From positions 1-49,070 of IMG/VR virus record IMGVR_UViG_3300031722_000051: a DNA stretch of 49,070 nucleotides; one strand, 5' to 3'. Positions 28,470-36,854 of the stretch are shown here, in pieces. This DNA comes from a virus. Position numbers and translations under genes: made by a program. Within the stretch, counting starts at the first letter, position 1; the number at the start of each line of letters is the position of its first letter. The notes beneath the pieces are model-generated. The model did not search any database and had not been told where the DNA came from. It worked only from the letters and a program-made list of their open reading frames with translations.

Positions 28470-29773
28470 GTAAATACCCAGAGAACAAAACCTTTTGTCC
28501 ATATCCGTGGATTCATGTTATGACTCAACCAACTGGAACCATGAGTTGGTGTTGTGTTGCGCGTGAGAACATCAAAGACTCTGAAGGTCGGTCAATGACC
28601 GTAGATAAAAATGGCGGATCAATGAGTGCTGCCTGGAACAGCGATCACATGAAAGAGGTTCGCCTGCAGATGATAGCCGGCGAAGAAGTAAAGGGCTGCG
28701 AGCACTGCTACTATTTAGAAAGTGTGAGCAACGAAAGCTATCGAACTGGCTATATACGTGATTGGATGAACGGTAAGTCTGCAGACGAGATCACCAAGAG
28801 GATAGAATTTTCTGCAGCCAACAACGGCACCGTAAACGAAGATCCGATCTACTTAGATTTTCGACTCGGGAACCTATGCAACCTAAAATGCCGTATGTGC
28901 CAACCACAGAATTCAAGTCAAATTTACAAAGAGCAGCAACGTGTAATCAAGATCGACCCAAAGTTTGAAGACATAGTAAAGCCACATTCTTGGGGCCATC
29001 TAGGTGAAGTTATTCCGGAGTGGTGGGATAGCGAGTCATTTTTAGAGGATACAATCAAGTGGTTGCCTGGGACAAAGAAGATGTATTTCACAGGCGGCGA
29101 GCCAACACTAATCGAGCGTAACTATTGGGTAATGAAAAAGGCTATTGAATTCGGCGTTAGTGCAGATATGGAAATCATGTTCAACACTAACTGCACAAAC
29201 CTTCGTGCTGACTGGAAAGAAATACTGAGCTACTTCAACAAAATTGTTGCTTGCATTAGTCTTGACGCAATCGGTAACGCCTTAGAGTATATTCGAACTG
29301 GGGCTAACTGGGAGCCGATTAAGAAGAACATTCAATGGTATGTTGATCAGCCAAATGTATCCTGCGTGCAGTTTAGTCCGGTCATTATGTCATTAAATAT
29401 TTTTGCGATTAAGGATCTGCTGCTCTACATCGAAGAATTGCAGCAAACAACGTCAAAGCAATTGTGGATCAGTTACATTATCTGTGACTATCCGGTAGTG
29501 TTAGATCTACGTGCAATGCCGCAGGAACTGCGAGATAAGGCTATAATTGAAATCAAATGGCTGTATGAGCAACCATTGAAGATTTTCGACACAACACAAA
29601 ATAAAGAAGGTTTAGCAACCATACTAAATATTCTCGAGAACAAGTATTTGCCAAACAGTGACCAGCTATGGCAAGAATGTTTGACGTATATGAAGGCGTT
29701 GGATCTTCACCGCAATCAAAACCTGTATGAGGCATTGCCTGAGTTAATGGAAACGAAAAATGTTGATGAGTAA
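28466..29773 (+). CDS. Radical SAM enzyme 8 (twitch-type)
   Basis: A 435-residue protein, last of the eight. N-terminal TFCPYPWIHVMTQPTG, WCC and GCEHCYYLE; core CNLKCRMC (~138-145), GGEPTLIE, ISLDAIGNALEYIRTG; C-terminal LDLHRNQNLYEALPE. All catalytic residues expected of a radical SAM enzyme are present. Its stop overlaps the start of the SGNH-like gene by 8 bases, tying that gene to the same transcript. The family looks like the N-twitch radical SAM group known from marine phages and Prochlorococcus; I recall no established substrate. Confidence 0.85.
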   Translation: MSKYPENKTFCPYPWIHVMTQPTGTMSWCCVARENIKDSEGRSMTVDKNGGSMSAAWNSDHMKEVRLQMIAGEEVKGCEHCYYLESVSNESYRTGYIRDWMNGKSADEITKRIEFSAANNGTVNEDPIYLDFRLGNLCNLKCRMCQPQNSSQIYKEQQRVIKIDPKFEDIVKPHSWGHLGEVIPEWWDSESFLEDTIKWLPGTKKMYFTGGEPTLIERNYWVMKKAIEFGVSADMEIMFNTNCTNLRADWKEILSYFNKIVACISLDAIGNALEYIRTGANWEPIKKNIQWYVDQPNVSCVQFSPVIMSLNIFAIKDLLLYIEELQQTTSKQLWISYIICDYPVVLDLRAMPQELRDKAIIEIKWLYEQPLKIFDTTQNKEGLATILNILENKYLPNSDQLWQECLTYMKALDLHRNQNLYEALPELMETKNVDE

Positions 29774-30548
29774 GCGTAACTTTTATGTGTTGGGATGCAG
29801 TCACGCATCTGGCAGTGAGCTCGAAGGCGATGGCGTTGGGCATAACACTGACTTCAACCTAAACAATAGCTTCGCAGCATTACTAGGTAAGAAGATGGGT
29901 TACAACGTAATCAATCTTGCGTTCCCGGGCGGAAGTAACGATTCGATCTTTCGAACCTGCCATCGGTTACTCGATTCGACAGAAGGGGAGGATCCTTTAT
30001 CGTGGCAACGATCAACTGTGCCACTAAAACCGTCGCCTTGGATTCCACAGCCTAAATTTGATCAGGACCAGGACATTATTTTTGTGTCGTGGACTGGGGA
30101 AGAACGGTTGGAGGTGTTCGACACAAACAATTCCGAATGGATGAATTATAGCGTCGGCGCCAGTTTAACCGCCAGCAAGTTCAATCGACATCACCGAGAC
30201 TTCTACAACTCGTATATTCGATTCTGGTGCTCAGCTGACGAAACAGGATATAACAACAAATTGAAAAACGTGTTGGCTCTTGATGCATACGCCAAATACC
30301 GTGGCGCTGTTGTCATCCATCATGATAGCTTTGCGCTGTTTAAGTTTATGATTAAGAATGATTTACTGTGGCTCAACCCAAGCAGCACGTTTGTGAACTG
30401 GGCCGAAGAGAATGATTACGATCATTCCTCTGAGTGGTATCATTATTGCTTAGACGCCCACAAAGATTACGCCAACAAGCTGTACGGCGAGTTGATAGCA
30501 GCAAAGAGACCAGAGTTCAAAGAACTGAAATTTGAGGATGCTAAATGA
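29766..30548 (+). CDS. SGNH/GDSL hydrolase-like protein
   Basis: A 260-residue protein; ATG 29766 is chosen over ATG 29760, and both lie in the overlap with enzyme 8. YVLGCSHASGSE near the N-terminus fits SGNH block I with Ser as nucleophile in G-x-S. PGGSNDSIFR matches the G-x-N-D block. The late CLDAHKDYANKLY fits the D-x-x-H catalytic pair. There is no signal peptide, so a cytoplasmic role is likely, such as an esterase or acyltransferase acting on a sugar or peptide. Neighbours suggest it edits the same product as the radical SAM enzymes and carbamoyltransferase. Confidence 0.65.
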   Translation: MSKRNFYVLGCSHASGSELEGDGVGHNTDFNLNNSFAALLGKKMGYNVINLAFPGGSNDSIFRTCHRLLDSTEGEDPLSWQRSTVPLKPSPWIPQPKFDQDQDIIFVSWTGEERLEVFDTNNSEWMNYSVGASLTASKFNRHHRDFYNSYIRFWCSADETGYNNKLKNVLALDAYAKYRGAVVIHHDSFALFKFMIKNDLLWLNPSSTFVNWAEENDYDHSSEWYHYCLDAHKDYANKLYGELIAAKRPEFKELKFEDAK

Positions 30549-30661
30549 TCACTAAGATTAGAGAATTTTTGCTAACGCCATTTCGATGGATAAAGCAGGA
30601 GATAGCTTACCGTAAGCGTATCAAGAAGCTCCGCAAAAACGACCCGTTCATCTACAGATGA
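30545..30661 (+). CDS. 38-residue cationic peptide
   Basis: ATG 30545 overlaps the preceding stop (AAATGA), and the TGA overlaps the next ATG, so it is embedded in the operon by 4-base overlaps at both ends. The product is strongly basic and amphipathic (FLLTPFRWIKQEIAYRKRIK) and ends NDPFIYR. I recall small phage proteins with a similar Lys/Arg-rich helix and DPFIY end in cyanophages, so it is probably real. Its function is unknown. It is the only peptide-sized gene among the modifying enzymes. Confidence 0.7.
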   Translation: MITKIREFLLTPFRWIKQEIAYRKRIKKLRKNDPFIYR

Positions 30662-32166
30662 TAACCTGGGGAATATCAGCCGGCTTCCATGATGCGGCTC
30701 TAAGCGTGATCGATGGAAACAAAATCCTATTCGCAGCCCACAGCGAGAGGTATAGTCACGCCAAGCACGACAAAGATATCGGGTACGGCATATTAGGTGA
30801 AGCTCTTCGGCACGGAGAGCCGTCAGCCATCTCCTACTACGAGAGACCGTGGCTCAAGAAGACACGCCAGCTCTACGCAGGTCAGTATCAAGATGCCTTT
30901 TCACTGTCTGACATCACCGTTCGTCGGTACCTAAAATCAGTCGCGCCAGCGTTTGCGCTCAATCACTCGCCATCCTATCATCACCAGTCGCATCACCTGT
31001 CACACGCTGCCGCCGCCTTTCAGACGAGCCCCTTCACGAAAGCCACTGTAGTCATCATTGACGCTATAGGCGAGTGGGACACGATCTCTATCTACGGAGC
31101 AGAGTATCGGATCAAGGAGGGCGTGAGCACCGCAACCTACAAGCCACTCTGGAAGCAACGATACCCCCACAGCATCGGCCTATTCTACACCGCTATGACG
31201 GCGAAGGTGGGCCTGAGACCGCTTGACGAAGAATACATTTTGATGGGGATGGCAGGATACGGAAAGTCAACCTACGCGAACACCTTCCTTAAAACCTACA
31301 TCCGAGATCAGCAAAAGTCAACCTTTACGATGAACCTCCACGCAGGTATTCCAGAAGACACCTTCCCTGCTGACGCCGACGAATACGACATTGCCGCCTC
31401 AGCCCAGCGCGTTGCAGAGCGACTAATCCAGCAGGTGATGCTCAAGGCTGCTGCCTTTGGGTGGTCTGATAATCTCGCCTACTCTGGTGGGGTGGCGTTA
31501 AACTGTTCTGCTAATCGTCACCTAGGCCAGTACTTCAAAAATATATGGCTCATGCCAAATCCCGGAGATGCTGGATCAAGTCTAGGTGCTGCGGCGCTAG
31601 TCACAAAAGAACAACTAGATTGGCAAGGTCCATTTTTAGGCACTCGAATCTATGGAGCCTATCCAGTGCAACAGCTCATCACTGCCTTGACTACTGACAA
31701 GATCGTTGGTGTAGCGAATGGGAGAGCAGAATTTGGGCCACGGGCCTTAGGTAATCGTTCGTTGCTGGCTGACCCACGAGGACCAGAAATAAAAGATAAG
31801 GTGAATGAGATCAAGCGCCGGCAACAATTCCGCCCGTTTGCACCAGTTATCTTAGAAGAACATGTTAGCACTTATTTTGAGATGCCAGTAGGTTTTTCAG
31901 TCAGCCCGTACATGCAGGTGACAGCGAAATGTAAATTCCCTGAGCTATTCCCTGCAATCGTTCACGTAGACGGAACATCGAGGGTGCAGACTGTGCCGAG
32001 GGATTGTCGATCAGGTATTCGCCAGCTGTTAGAGAAATGGTACACCTTAACTAACTGCCCGATGTTGCTCAATACGAGTCTCAACATACGCGGCGAACCG
32101 ATGGTCAACACAAGGGAAGACGCAAATCGGTTCGAGAAGGAATACGGCGTGAAGGTGTTTAGTTAG
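30658..32166 (+). CDS. NodU/CmcH-family carbamoyltransferase
   Basis: A 502-residue protein. It begins WGISAGFHDAALSVIDGNKI and contains a HHLSHAAAA metal-binding motif (residues ~117-121), then VVIIDAIGEWDT and YSGGVALNCSANR. The YrdC-like C-terminal part has AEFGPRALGNRSLLADPR and FRPFAPVILEEH. The family transfers a carbamoyl group from carbamoyl phosphate via carbamoyl-AMP to a hydroxyl of a sugar or antibiotic. Length is within the phage and bacterial range. It ends the + strand operon, overlapping the convergent gene by 8 bases. The first ~900 bases are more GC-rich than the rest. Confidence 0.9.
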   Translation: MITWGISAGFHDAALSVIDGNKILFAAHSERYSHAKHDKDIGYGILGEALRHGEPSAISYYERPWLKKTRQLYAGQYQDAFSLSDITVRRYLKSVAPAFALNHSPSYHHQSHHLSHAAAAFQTSPFTKATVVIIDAIGEWDTISIYGAEYRIKEGVSTATYKPLWKQRYPHSIGLFYTAMTAKVGLRPLDEEYILMGMAGYGKSTYANTFLKTYIRDQQKSTFTMNLHAGIPEDTFPADADEYDIAASAQRVAERLIQQVMLKAAAFGWSDNLAYSGGVALNCSANRHLGQYFKNIWLMPNPGDAGSSLGAAALVTKEQLDWQGPFLGTRIYGAYPVQQLITALTTDKIVGVANGRAEFGPRALGNRSLLADPRGPEIKDKVNEIKRRQQFRPFAPVILEEHVSTYFEMPVGFSVSPYMQVTAKCKFPELFPAIVHVDGTSRVQTVPRDCRSGIRQLLEKWYTLTNCPMLLNTSLNIRGEPMVNTREDANRFEKEYGVKVFS

Positions 32167-32368
32167 CCAAAACCTGGTCCACAGCCGAGAAGATATTTTG
32201 AATAGTCTTCTCGTCTTGACCACGTAAGGCTTCTGACAGCTTTGCTACCAGTGTAGACTTGAGCTTGTTACGATCAGTGATCATTCGATCTAAGCTGGAT
32301 TTGATCTGGTCAAAGTCTCGGCCACTGTAATACGTGGTAACACGATCTTCTTGGAATTCTTTTAGCAT
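32159..32368 (-). CDS. Small hypothetical protein, predicted helical
   Basis: A 69-residue charged protein (MLKEFQEDRVTTYYSGRDFD, then helical KSTLVAKLSEALRGQDEK). There is an AGGGG ribosome-binding site in front of the ATG. Its 3' end overlaps the convergent carbamoyltransferase by 8 bases. No signal peptide, Cys or recognised family. It is the last gene of a - strand group starting with the exported protein upstream. Confidence 0.6.
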   Translation of the reverse strand: MLKEFQEDRVTTYYSGRDFDQIKSSLDRMITDRNKLKSTLVAKLSEALRGQDEKTIQNIFSAVDQVLAN

Positions 32369-32383
32369 GATTTCCCCTATCGG

Positions 32384-32680
32384 TTAGTTGCAACGCTGTT
32401 CTTCACGGACCACATTGTCGTACCTATCAACGTAGATGATACGTTGACATTGCTGACGGTCGATATAGACTGTAGATGGTCGTGAAGGTGGAAGGTCTCG
32501 TACTGGACGATTCATCGAATACCCAATCAATCCACCAATAACCAACGGGGCAACCCAGTGATTCGTCGAATATCCGCCACGACGATAGTCATTATGATAA
32601 TCCCTATGCCCGCGGAATCCATCAGCAGATGCTGATACTGCAACGGTTGCTAAAACTAATGCCACGATTAACTTTTTCAT
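32384..32680 (-). CDS. Small exported glycine-zipper-like protein
   Basis: A 98-residue protein with a clear Sec signal peptide (MKKLIVALVLATVAVSASAD, cleavage after ASA). Next come a Gly/His/Tyr-rich segment (GFRGHRDYHNDYRRGGYST), a short hydrophobic Gly-containing stretch (VAPLVIGGLIGYSM) and a Cys pair (QQCQR ... QRCN). Similar small periplasmic or outer-membrane proteins occur in beta/gamma-proteobacteria. Phage carriage suggests an envelope role. Its exact function is unknown. Confidence 0.65.
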   Translation of the reverse strand: MKKLIVALVLATVAVSASADGFRGHRDYHNDYRRGGYSTNHWVAPLVIGGLIGYSMNRPVRDLPPSRPSTVYIDRQQCQRIIYVDRYDNVVREEQRCN

Positions 32681-32703
32681 ACAGTGCCTCCTATACTACA
32701 AAT

Positions 32704-32719
32704 AACGCCACAAGGCATT
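32704..32719 (-). terminator. Weak hairpin between nuclease and small exported gene
   Basis: On the - strand, AATGCC-TTGT-GGCGTT can pair (one G-U) and is followed by ATTTG. It lies just after the nuclease stop. The stem is short and the T-tract weak, so it may be an attenuator or chance. Confidence 0.25.
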
Positions 32720-32734
32720 ATCCGTTGACAAGAA

Positions 32735-33493
32735 TCACCAGATTCTGGGAGAATCTTTGACGGGTTCTGGGGAATCAGGAAAGAATGAAATATTAGCGAG
32801 CTGTTCTACAGTAGCAACGTCGCTGATGAAGTGAACCATGTCAAGCCATTTCACCGGGATATTCGGGACCACAAACGATAAGGCTTCGTTAGTCTTGACA
32901 TCGTAGATGATCTTGTATAGATGGGATGGGACCATGACCTTTGTTGTGCCGATCGTCTTCACTTCATTGCCTTGATAGATCGGCCCACTGATGACGAAAA
33001 GGTCGCCCCGTTTTATAGACTGCTTTCTGACATAATTTTCAAGAAGTCGCCACCCTACCCTGTTGTTGCTCGGTAGCTGTGGGACCATGTTTGATAGGTA
33101 GAACGATTCGATCATCGCAGCCTTATCGGTGTACATATCGCCTACTGGTGCGAGGTGTCCCTGATCAAATTTTGAGCCGGCGTAATCTGTCGGGCGTGCC
33201 GCGACCCCTTTCGGTAGGTCGGGGTCAGTCTTGAAGGCATTCTTTCGCTCGCCCTCCAACCCTTGCTGCGATCCGATAAGATGCTCTGCCGACCACCACG
33301 CTGTATGCCGATCATCATTGTGTTCTAGGACGTACATCCGTCGACACATCACAGCAGGCTGAACCGCTGCGATTTCACCATTCGACTTAACTTCTGGCAT
33401 TCCCCACGCGACCATATCGTCACACACTGCCCACGCGAGCCCGCTGGCCGTTACGAGCCACACCGTCATCATCCGAACAACAAATTTCTTCAT
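32735..33493 (-). CDS. Secreted DNA/RNA non-specific endonuclease
   Basis: A 252-residue protein. ATG 33493 is preferred over ATG 33499 because AAGGGG then sits 6 bases away. The N-terminus is a Sec signal peptide (KKFVVRMMTVWLVTASGLAW-A). The betabetaalpha-Me motif appears as FDQGHLAPVGDM, keeping the catalytic His but with Gln where the family usually has Arg (DRGH). It is followed by SNMVPQ and N-x-x-G-W-x-x-L-E-N, the metal-binding Asn region. DNA/RNA cleavage in the periplasm or outside the cell is likely. It is divergent to the + strand repeat protein. Confidence 0.85.
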   Translation of the reverse strand: MKKFVVRMMTVWLVTASGLAWAVCDDMVAWGMPEVKSNGEIAAVQPAVMCRRMYVLEHNDDRHTAWWSAEHLIGSQQGLEGERKNAFKTDPDLPKGVAARPTDYAGSKFDQGHLAPVGDMYTDKAAMIESFYLSNMVPQLPSNNRVGWRLLENYVRKQSIKRGDLFVISGPIYQGNEVKTIGTTKVMVPSHLYKIIYDVKTNEALSFVVPNIPVKWLDMVHFISDVATVEQLANISFFPDSPEPVKDSPRIW

Positions 33494-33507
33494 CAACATC
33501 CCCTTAC

Positions 33508-33528
33508 GATAAGTATAACATACTTATC
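33508..33528. promoter_or_regulatory. 9-base inverted repeat between divergent genes
   Basis: GATAAGTAT-AAC-ATACTTATC is a perfect inverted repeat with a 3-base spacer, filling much of the 41-base gap between the nuclease and the divergent 752-residue gene. The related TGATAAGTATTAT occurs upstream of the gene starting at 40482 (half-site 40508-40516). It suits a dimeric operator; the binding protein is unknown. Confidence 0.4.
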
Positions 33529-33534
33529 ACAATT

Positions 33535-35793
33535 ATGCACGACATCTTTTATACGGGGCCGAAGCCCAACCTATTCTTACACGAGCAACCAGCTAATACC
33601 TTAGCCGAGGCTCGATTAAAATCACGCACGAGATTCTTCTGGTTGATTAACGGAAACTGTGATTACGCGGAGTTTGACTTTAACTGGATGCCGCCAAAAT
33701 GGGAGCAACATCAAACTCATCGACATAGATTTTATTCGACCTGGAGCACTCCATCGCCTGTCGATGTTGATTCGTATTTTGCGATATTCGCGCCTACTAA
33801 CGTACTGTCTGACATAGACCATTGGCACGACCCGAAGTTCTTAGATGTTGCACCACGCCGTGATCATTGGTGTATTCCGGAAGAGGTAGATGCATCAATC
33901 ATTGACTTTAGCTGGAGGCCACCAGTATCTGATTGCTCACCATATATCTATCACTTTAGCACTGAATTCCAAATTTCTGTAGGTCTAACTTACACTGTTC
34001 CTGGAGCGACCGAGATTAAATTTGCAGGCGATATACCCGCAAAAAACAAGGAAACTGCGATAGTAAAGGCAGTTGACATTTTCTTTGTTGACATGAACAA
34101 CAAATCGTCAAACAAGCGATTTTCTGCCCTACAAGTAAGATACCCAAATATTCAACGAATACGGTTTATGAATAGCTGGGTCGAGACAATCAAGCGATGC
34201 GTAACACGATCATCGACTACAAAGTTCTGGGTTATCAGTAGCGAGAATGTCTATGACGAATTCAATTTCGAATGGCATGCTGAACCATGGCAAAATTTCA
34301 TGTTGCATATATTTGGGTCGCAATGGCAGAAATGGAGTGATACATTTTTGATCAACAAACATGAATTTTCTAGGCATTCTTCTTGGGCAGTAGAGCTTGA
34401 ACAGTTTCCGAACCTGCACTTTGTCTGTGATCAGAAGGTATACCGTCCGGATGATATGTACGACATCTACTATCTCAATCATTCAAATCCAGAATCAGAA
34501 TCTCAACTTTTGCAGATACAACAGAGGTATCCCGAGATCAAAGTTGCTCGGTACGCTGACAATTATTTAGGAACATTCAAACGTATCATTAGCACCGCTG
34601 AATCAGAATACATCTGGATTATTAATTCGATCTGTGACTATTCAAAGTTTGATTTTACCTGGCAACCAGAACCGTGGCAAGCAACTATGCTTCATGTCTT
34701 TCCATCGAACACACAAAAATACGGCGATACCTTTTATGTTCACGTTCCGTCATTCAAAGAACAAATGGAGAAGATATCATTGCTAGATTGGTTTGAGTCA
34801 GTTAATTACTGTGACGATCAATCAGTTCCTCGACATCAGACTGCTCCGTTCGAGACTGTCGTTTACCACCAGGATTCTGTCGTCGATGCTATCGTAGCAC
34901 ACGATTTCACTGGTCCTTACACCTTCTTCAAATCAGCCACTGTTTCCGACGCGATTCCGTCGTTTACACCGTCATTATGGCGTAAAAGAGACAAAGTTGT
35001 GCATGTATTTACACGATCAGGAAGCATAGTAGCAGTACCGAGGGAAGCAAAAGAGATGATCCACACGCAGGTATACGATTATCCACATATTACCACTCAC
35101 CCAGAATCATACGTTAGTGACCATCCGCTTGATATCGTCTTCATCAGCAATGGCGAGCCTGATGCGCAACGATGGTACGACCACCTTCAATCCTGCGCCC
35201 CAAATAGAACGATACACTGGGTGAAGGACGTACCAGGTCGAGCTGCCGCATACAAAGCCGCTGCGAACGTGAGCACAACGCCCTGGTTCTTCGCAGTCTT
35301 CGCCAAGTTAGAAGTGGACACAGAGTTTGACTTTGATTGGCAACCTGACTATCTCCAAGAGCCGAAGCACTATATCTTCAACGCTAAAAACCCAGTCAAC
35401 GATTTAGAGTACGGACATATGGCTATTCTTGCGTATAACAAGAATCTAGTGTTAGAGACAGAGGAATACGGACTTGACTTTACCTTGAGTAAGAAGCATG
35501 AGGTGGTCGATGTGTTGAGCGCAACAGCGCACTTCAACGTGAATCCGATCATCACCTGGCGCACCGCGTTTAGGGAATGTGTCAAACTGAAAGCCGCAAC
35601 AGATAGGATGTCGAAGGATAGACTAGCAGTGTGGACTACCGTAGCGCACGGAGAGAATTCAGAATGGTGCTTACGTGGGGCAAACGATGCAGTAGAATAC
35701 TACGACAATGTCAACGGCGATTACGCCGAGTTAATGAAATCGTTCGAGTGGGAGTGGCTCGACGAATACTTCGCCAAAAAATATCAACTGTAG
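33535..35793 (+). CDS. Repeat protein with glycosyltransferase-like modules
   Basis: A 752-residue protein on the opposite strand to its neighbours. Four copies of a module recur at residues ~34, ~229, ~358 and ~583: W[LVI]I[NS] strand, DY-x-x-F[DN]F-x-W, then P-[ED]-x-[WL]Q and H-[IV]-F (for example FFWLINGNCDYAEFDF and YIWIINSICDYSKFDF). A partial copy (IDFSWRPP) lies near 118. The C-terminal TWRTAFRECVKL, AVWTTVAHGENSEWCL domain matches the 315-residue protein at 18584. A clear DxD is not conserved, so catalysis is uncertain. No obvious ribosome-binding site precedes ATG 33535. A glycan-binding or transferase role is inferred. Confidence 0.6.
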   Translation: MHDIFYTGPKPNLFLHEQPANTLAEARLKSRTRFFWLINGNCDYAEFDFNWMPPKWEQHQTHRHRFYSTWSTPSPVDVDSYFAIFAPTNVLSDIDHWHDPKFLDVAPRRDHWCIPEEVDASIIDFSWRPPVSDCSPYIYHFSTEFQISVGLTYTVPGATEIKFAGDIPAKNKETAIVKAVDIFFVDMNNKSSNKRFSALQVRYPNIQRIRFMNSWVETIKRCVTRSSTTKFWVISSENVYDEFNFEWHAEPWQNFMLHIFGSQWQKWSDTFLINKHEFSRHSSWAVELEQFPNLHFVCDQKVYRPDDMYDIYYLNHSNPESESQLLQIQQRYPEIKVARYADNYLGTFKRIISTAESEYIWIINSICDYSKFDFTWQPEPWQATMLHVFPSNTQKYGDTFYVHVPSFKEQMEKISLLDWFESVNYCDDQSVPRHQTAPFETVVYHQDSVVDAIVAHDFTGPYTFFKSATVSDAIPSFTPSLWRKRDKVVHVFTRSGSIVAVPREAKEMIHTQVYDYPHITTHPESYVSDHPLDIVFISNGEPDAQRWYDHLQSCAPNRTIHWVKDVPGRAAAYKAAANVSTTPWFFAVFAKLEVDTEFDFDWQPDYLQEPKHYIFNAKNPVNDLEYGHMAILAYNKNLVLETEEYGLDFTLSKKHEVVDVLSATAHFNVNPIITWRTAFRECVKLKAATDRMSKDRLAVWTTVAHGENSEWCLRGANDAVEYYDNVNGDYAELMKSFEWEWLDEYFAKKYQL

Positions 35794-36854
35794 AATTTGT
35801 GTATCGTGTCGACGACGTATTCGACTTCAGAGTCAAGCAGCTCTGGATAGATAGGTAAGCTGACAGACTGCACTGCCAGTTGCTCGGCGTTTTTGGCGTT
35901 GTTGAAATCAGATAACGGTACCTGGTAGTGAATACGCGACTCAACCCCAGCATCATGTAAATGTTTCCTTAACTCAAACTGATCCGGGGTTTTGATGACG
36001 TATTTGTGCCAGGCGTGAACGACATCGTTACTATGGGTTGGGCATACAAGAATATCAGATAACTGTTCGGTGTAGAAAGCCGCAATTTCAGTTCTTCGTT
36101 GTTGCCATGAATCAAAGTGTTTGAGTTTGATTAGCATCTGGGCACAATCGGACTCACTCATCTTGCTATTAGTGCCAATTACGCCATGTGTTACTCCGTT
36201 GCCATTATTCCTAAACCCAATAGCAAAACCATACAGGTCTCTATCGTCAGTGAGGATCATCCCTCCACTACCGTAGTTTGGTAGATTTTTTGTTGGATCA
36301 AACGACAAACAGCTGACGTTTCCTAGCTTACCACTTGGGATGCCTTTGTATGTAGCGCCAAAACTTTGAGCAGCATCTTCAATAATAGGGATCGGAGAGT
36401 TAAAAAATGTCGCAGCGATCACTAGCTTATTATAGTCTAGAATGTTCCCGTACAGATTAACATACGACACTATGTCGATACTGTCTTCTCGTAGAGTTAA
36501 CTGATCGATATCTAACATCCCGTGTTCGTCGACGTCGGTGTATTTTAGAGTATATCCGCTCAATGACGGTGCATTAGACGTAGCGATAAAACTGAATGCC
36601 GGCAATGTTAAATTTTTTGAGGTGAGTTGTTGAGCATAATATAGATATGAGATGAGCAGTGCCATAGAGCAACTGTTGACCGCCACAGCGTAAGTACGGC
36701 CAACCCTCTTCTGTATCTCGTATTCGAACTGATGGGTCATCTCTCCTTCTAGCACCTGCCCATTAGAATAGACTCGATCAGTTATGTCGAGAATTTCTTG
36801 ACGCAGGCTAGCATACTGCCGATTCAATCCGAAGAATTTGATTTGGTCAGCCAT
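35784..36854 (-). CDS. DegT/DnrJ/EryC1-type sugar aminotransferase
   Basis: A 356-residue PLP-dependent protein. AVNSCSMALLIS binds the cofactor phosphate, IIEDAAQSFGATYKGIPSGK is the family's central Asp/Gln motif, and SFDPTKNLPNYGSGG carries the Schiff-base Lys. The family transaminates keto-sugar nucleotides such as 4-keto-6-deoxy sugars. It overlaps the epimerase upstream by 8 bases and meets the convergent repeat protein with a 10-base overlap. A product such as an amino sugar for a glycan is inferred. Confidence 0.85.
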   Translation of the reverse strand: MADQIKFFGLNRQYASLRQEILDITDRVYSNGQVLEGEMTHQFEYEIQKRVGRTYAVAVNSCSMALLISYLYYAQQLTSKNLTLPAFSFIATSNAPSLSGYTLKYTDVDEHGMLDIDQLTLREDSIDIVSYVNLYGNILDYNKLVIAATFFNSPIPIIEDAAQSFGATYKGIPSGKLGNVSCLSFDPTKNLPNYGSGGMILTDDRDLYGFAIGFRNNGNGVTHGVIGTNSKMSESDCAQMLIKLKHFDSWQQRRTEIAAFYTEQLSDILVCPTHSNDVVHAWHKYVIKTPDQFELRKHLHDAGVESRIHYQVPLSDFNNAKNAEQLAVQSVSLPIYPELLDSEVEYVVDTIHKFYS

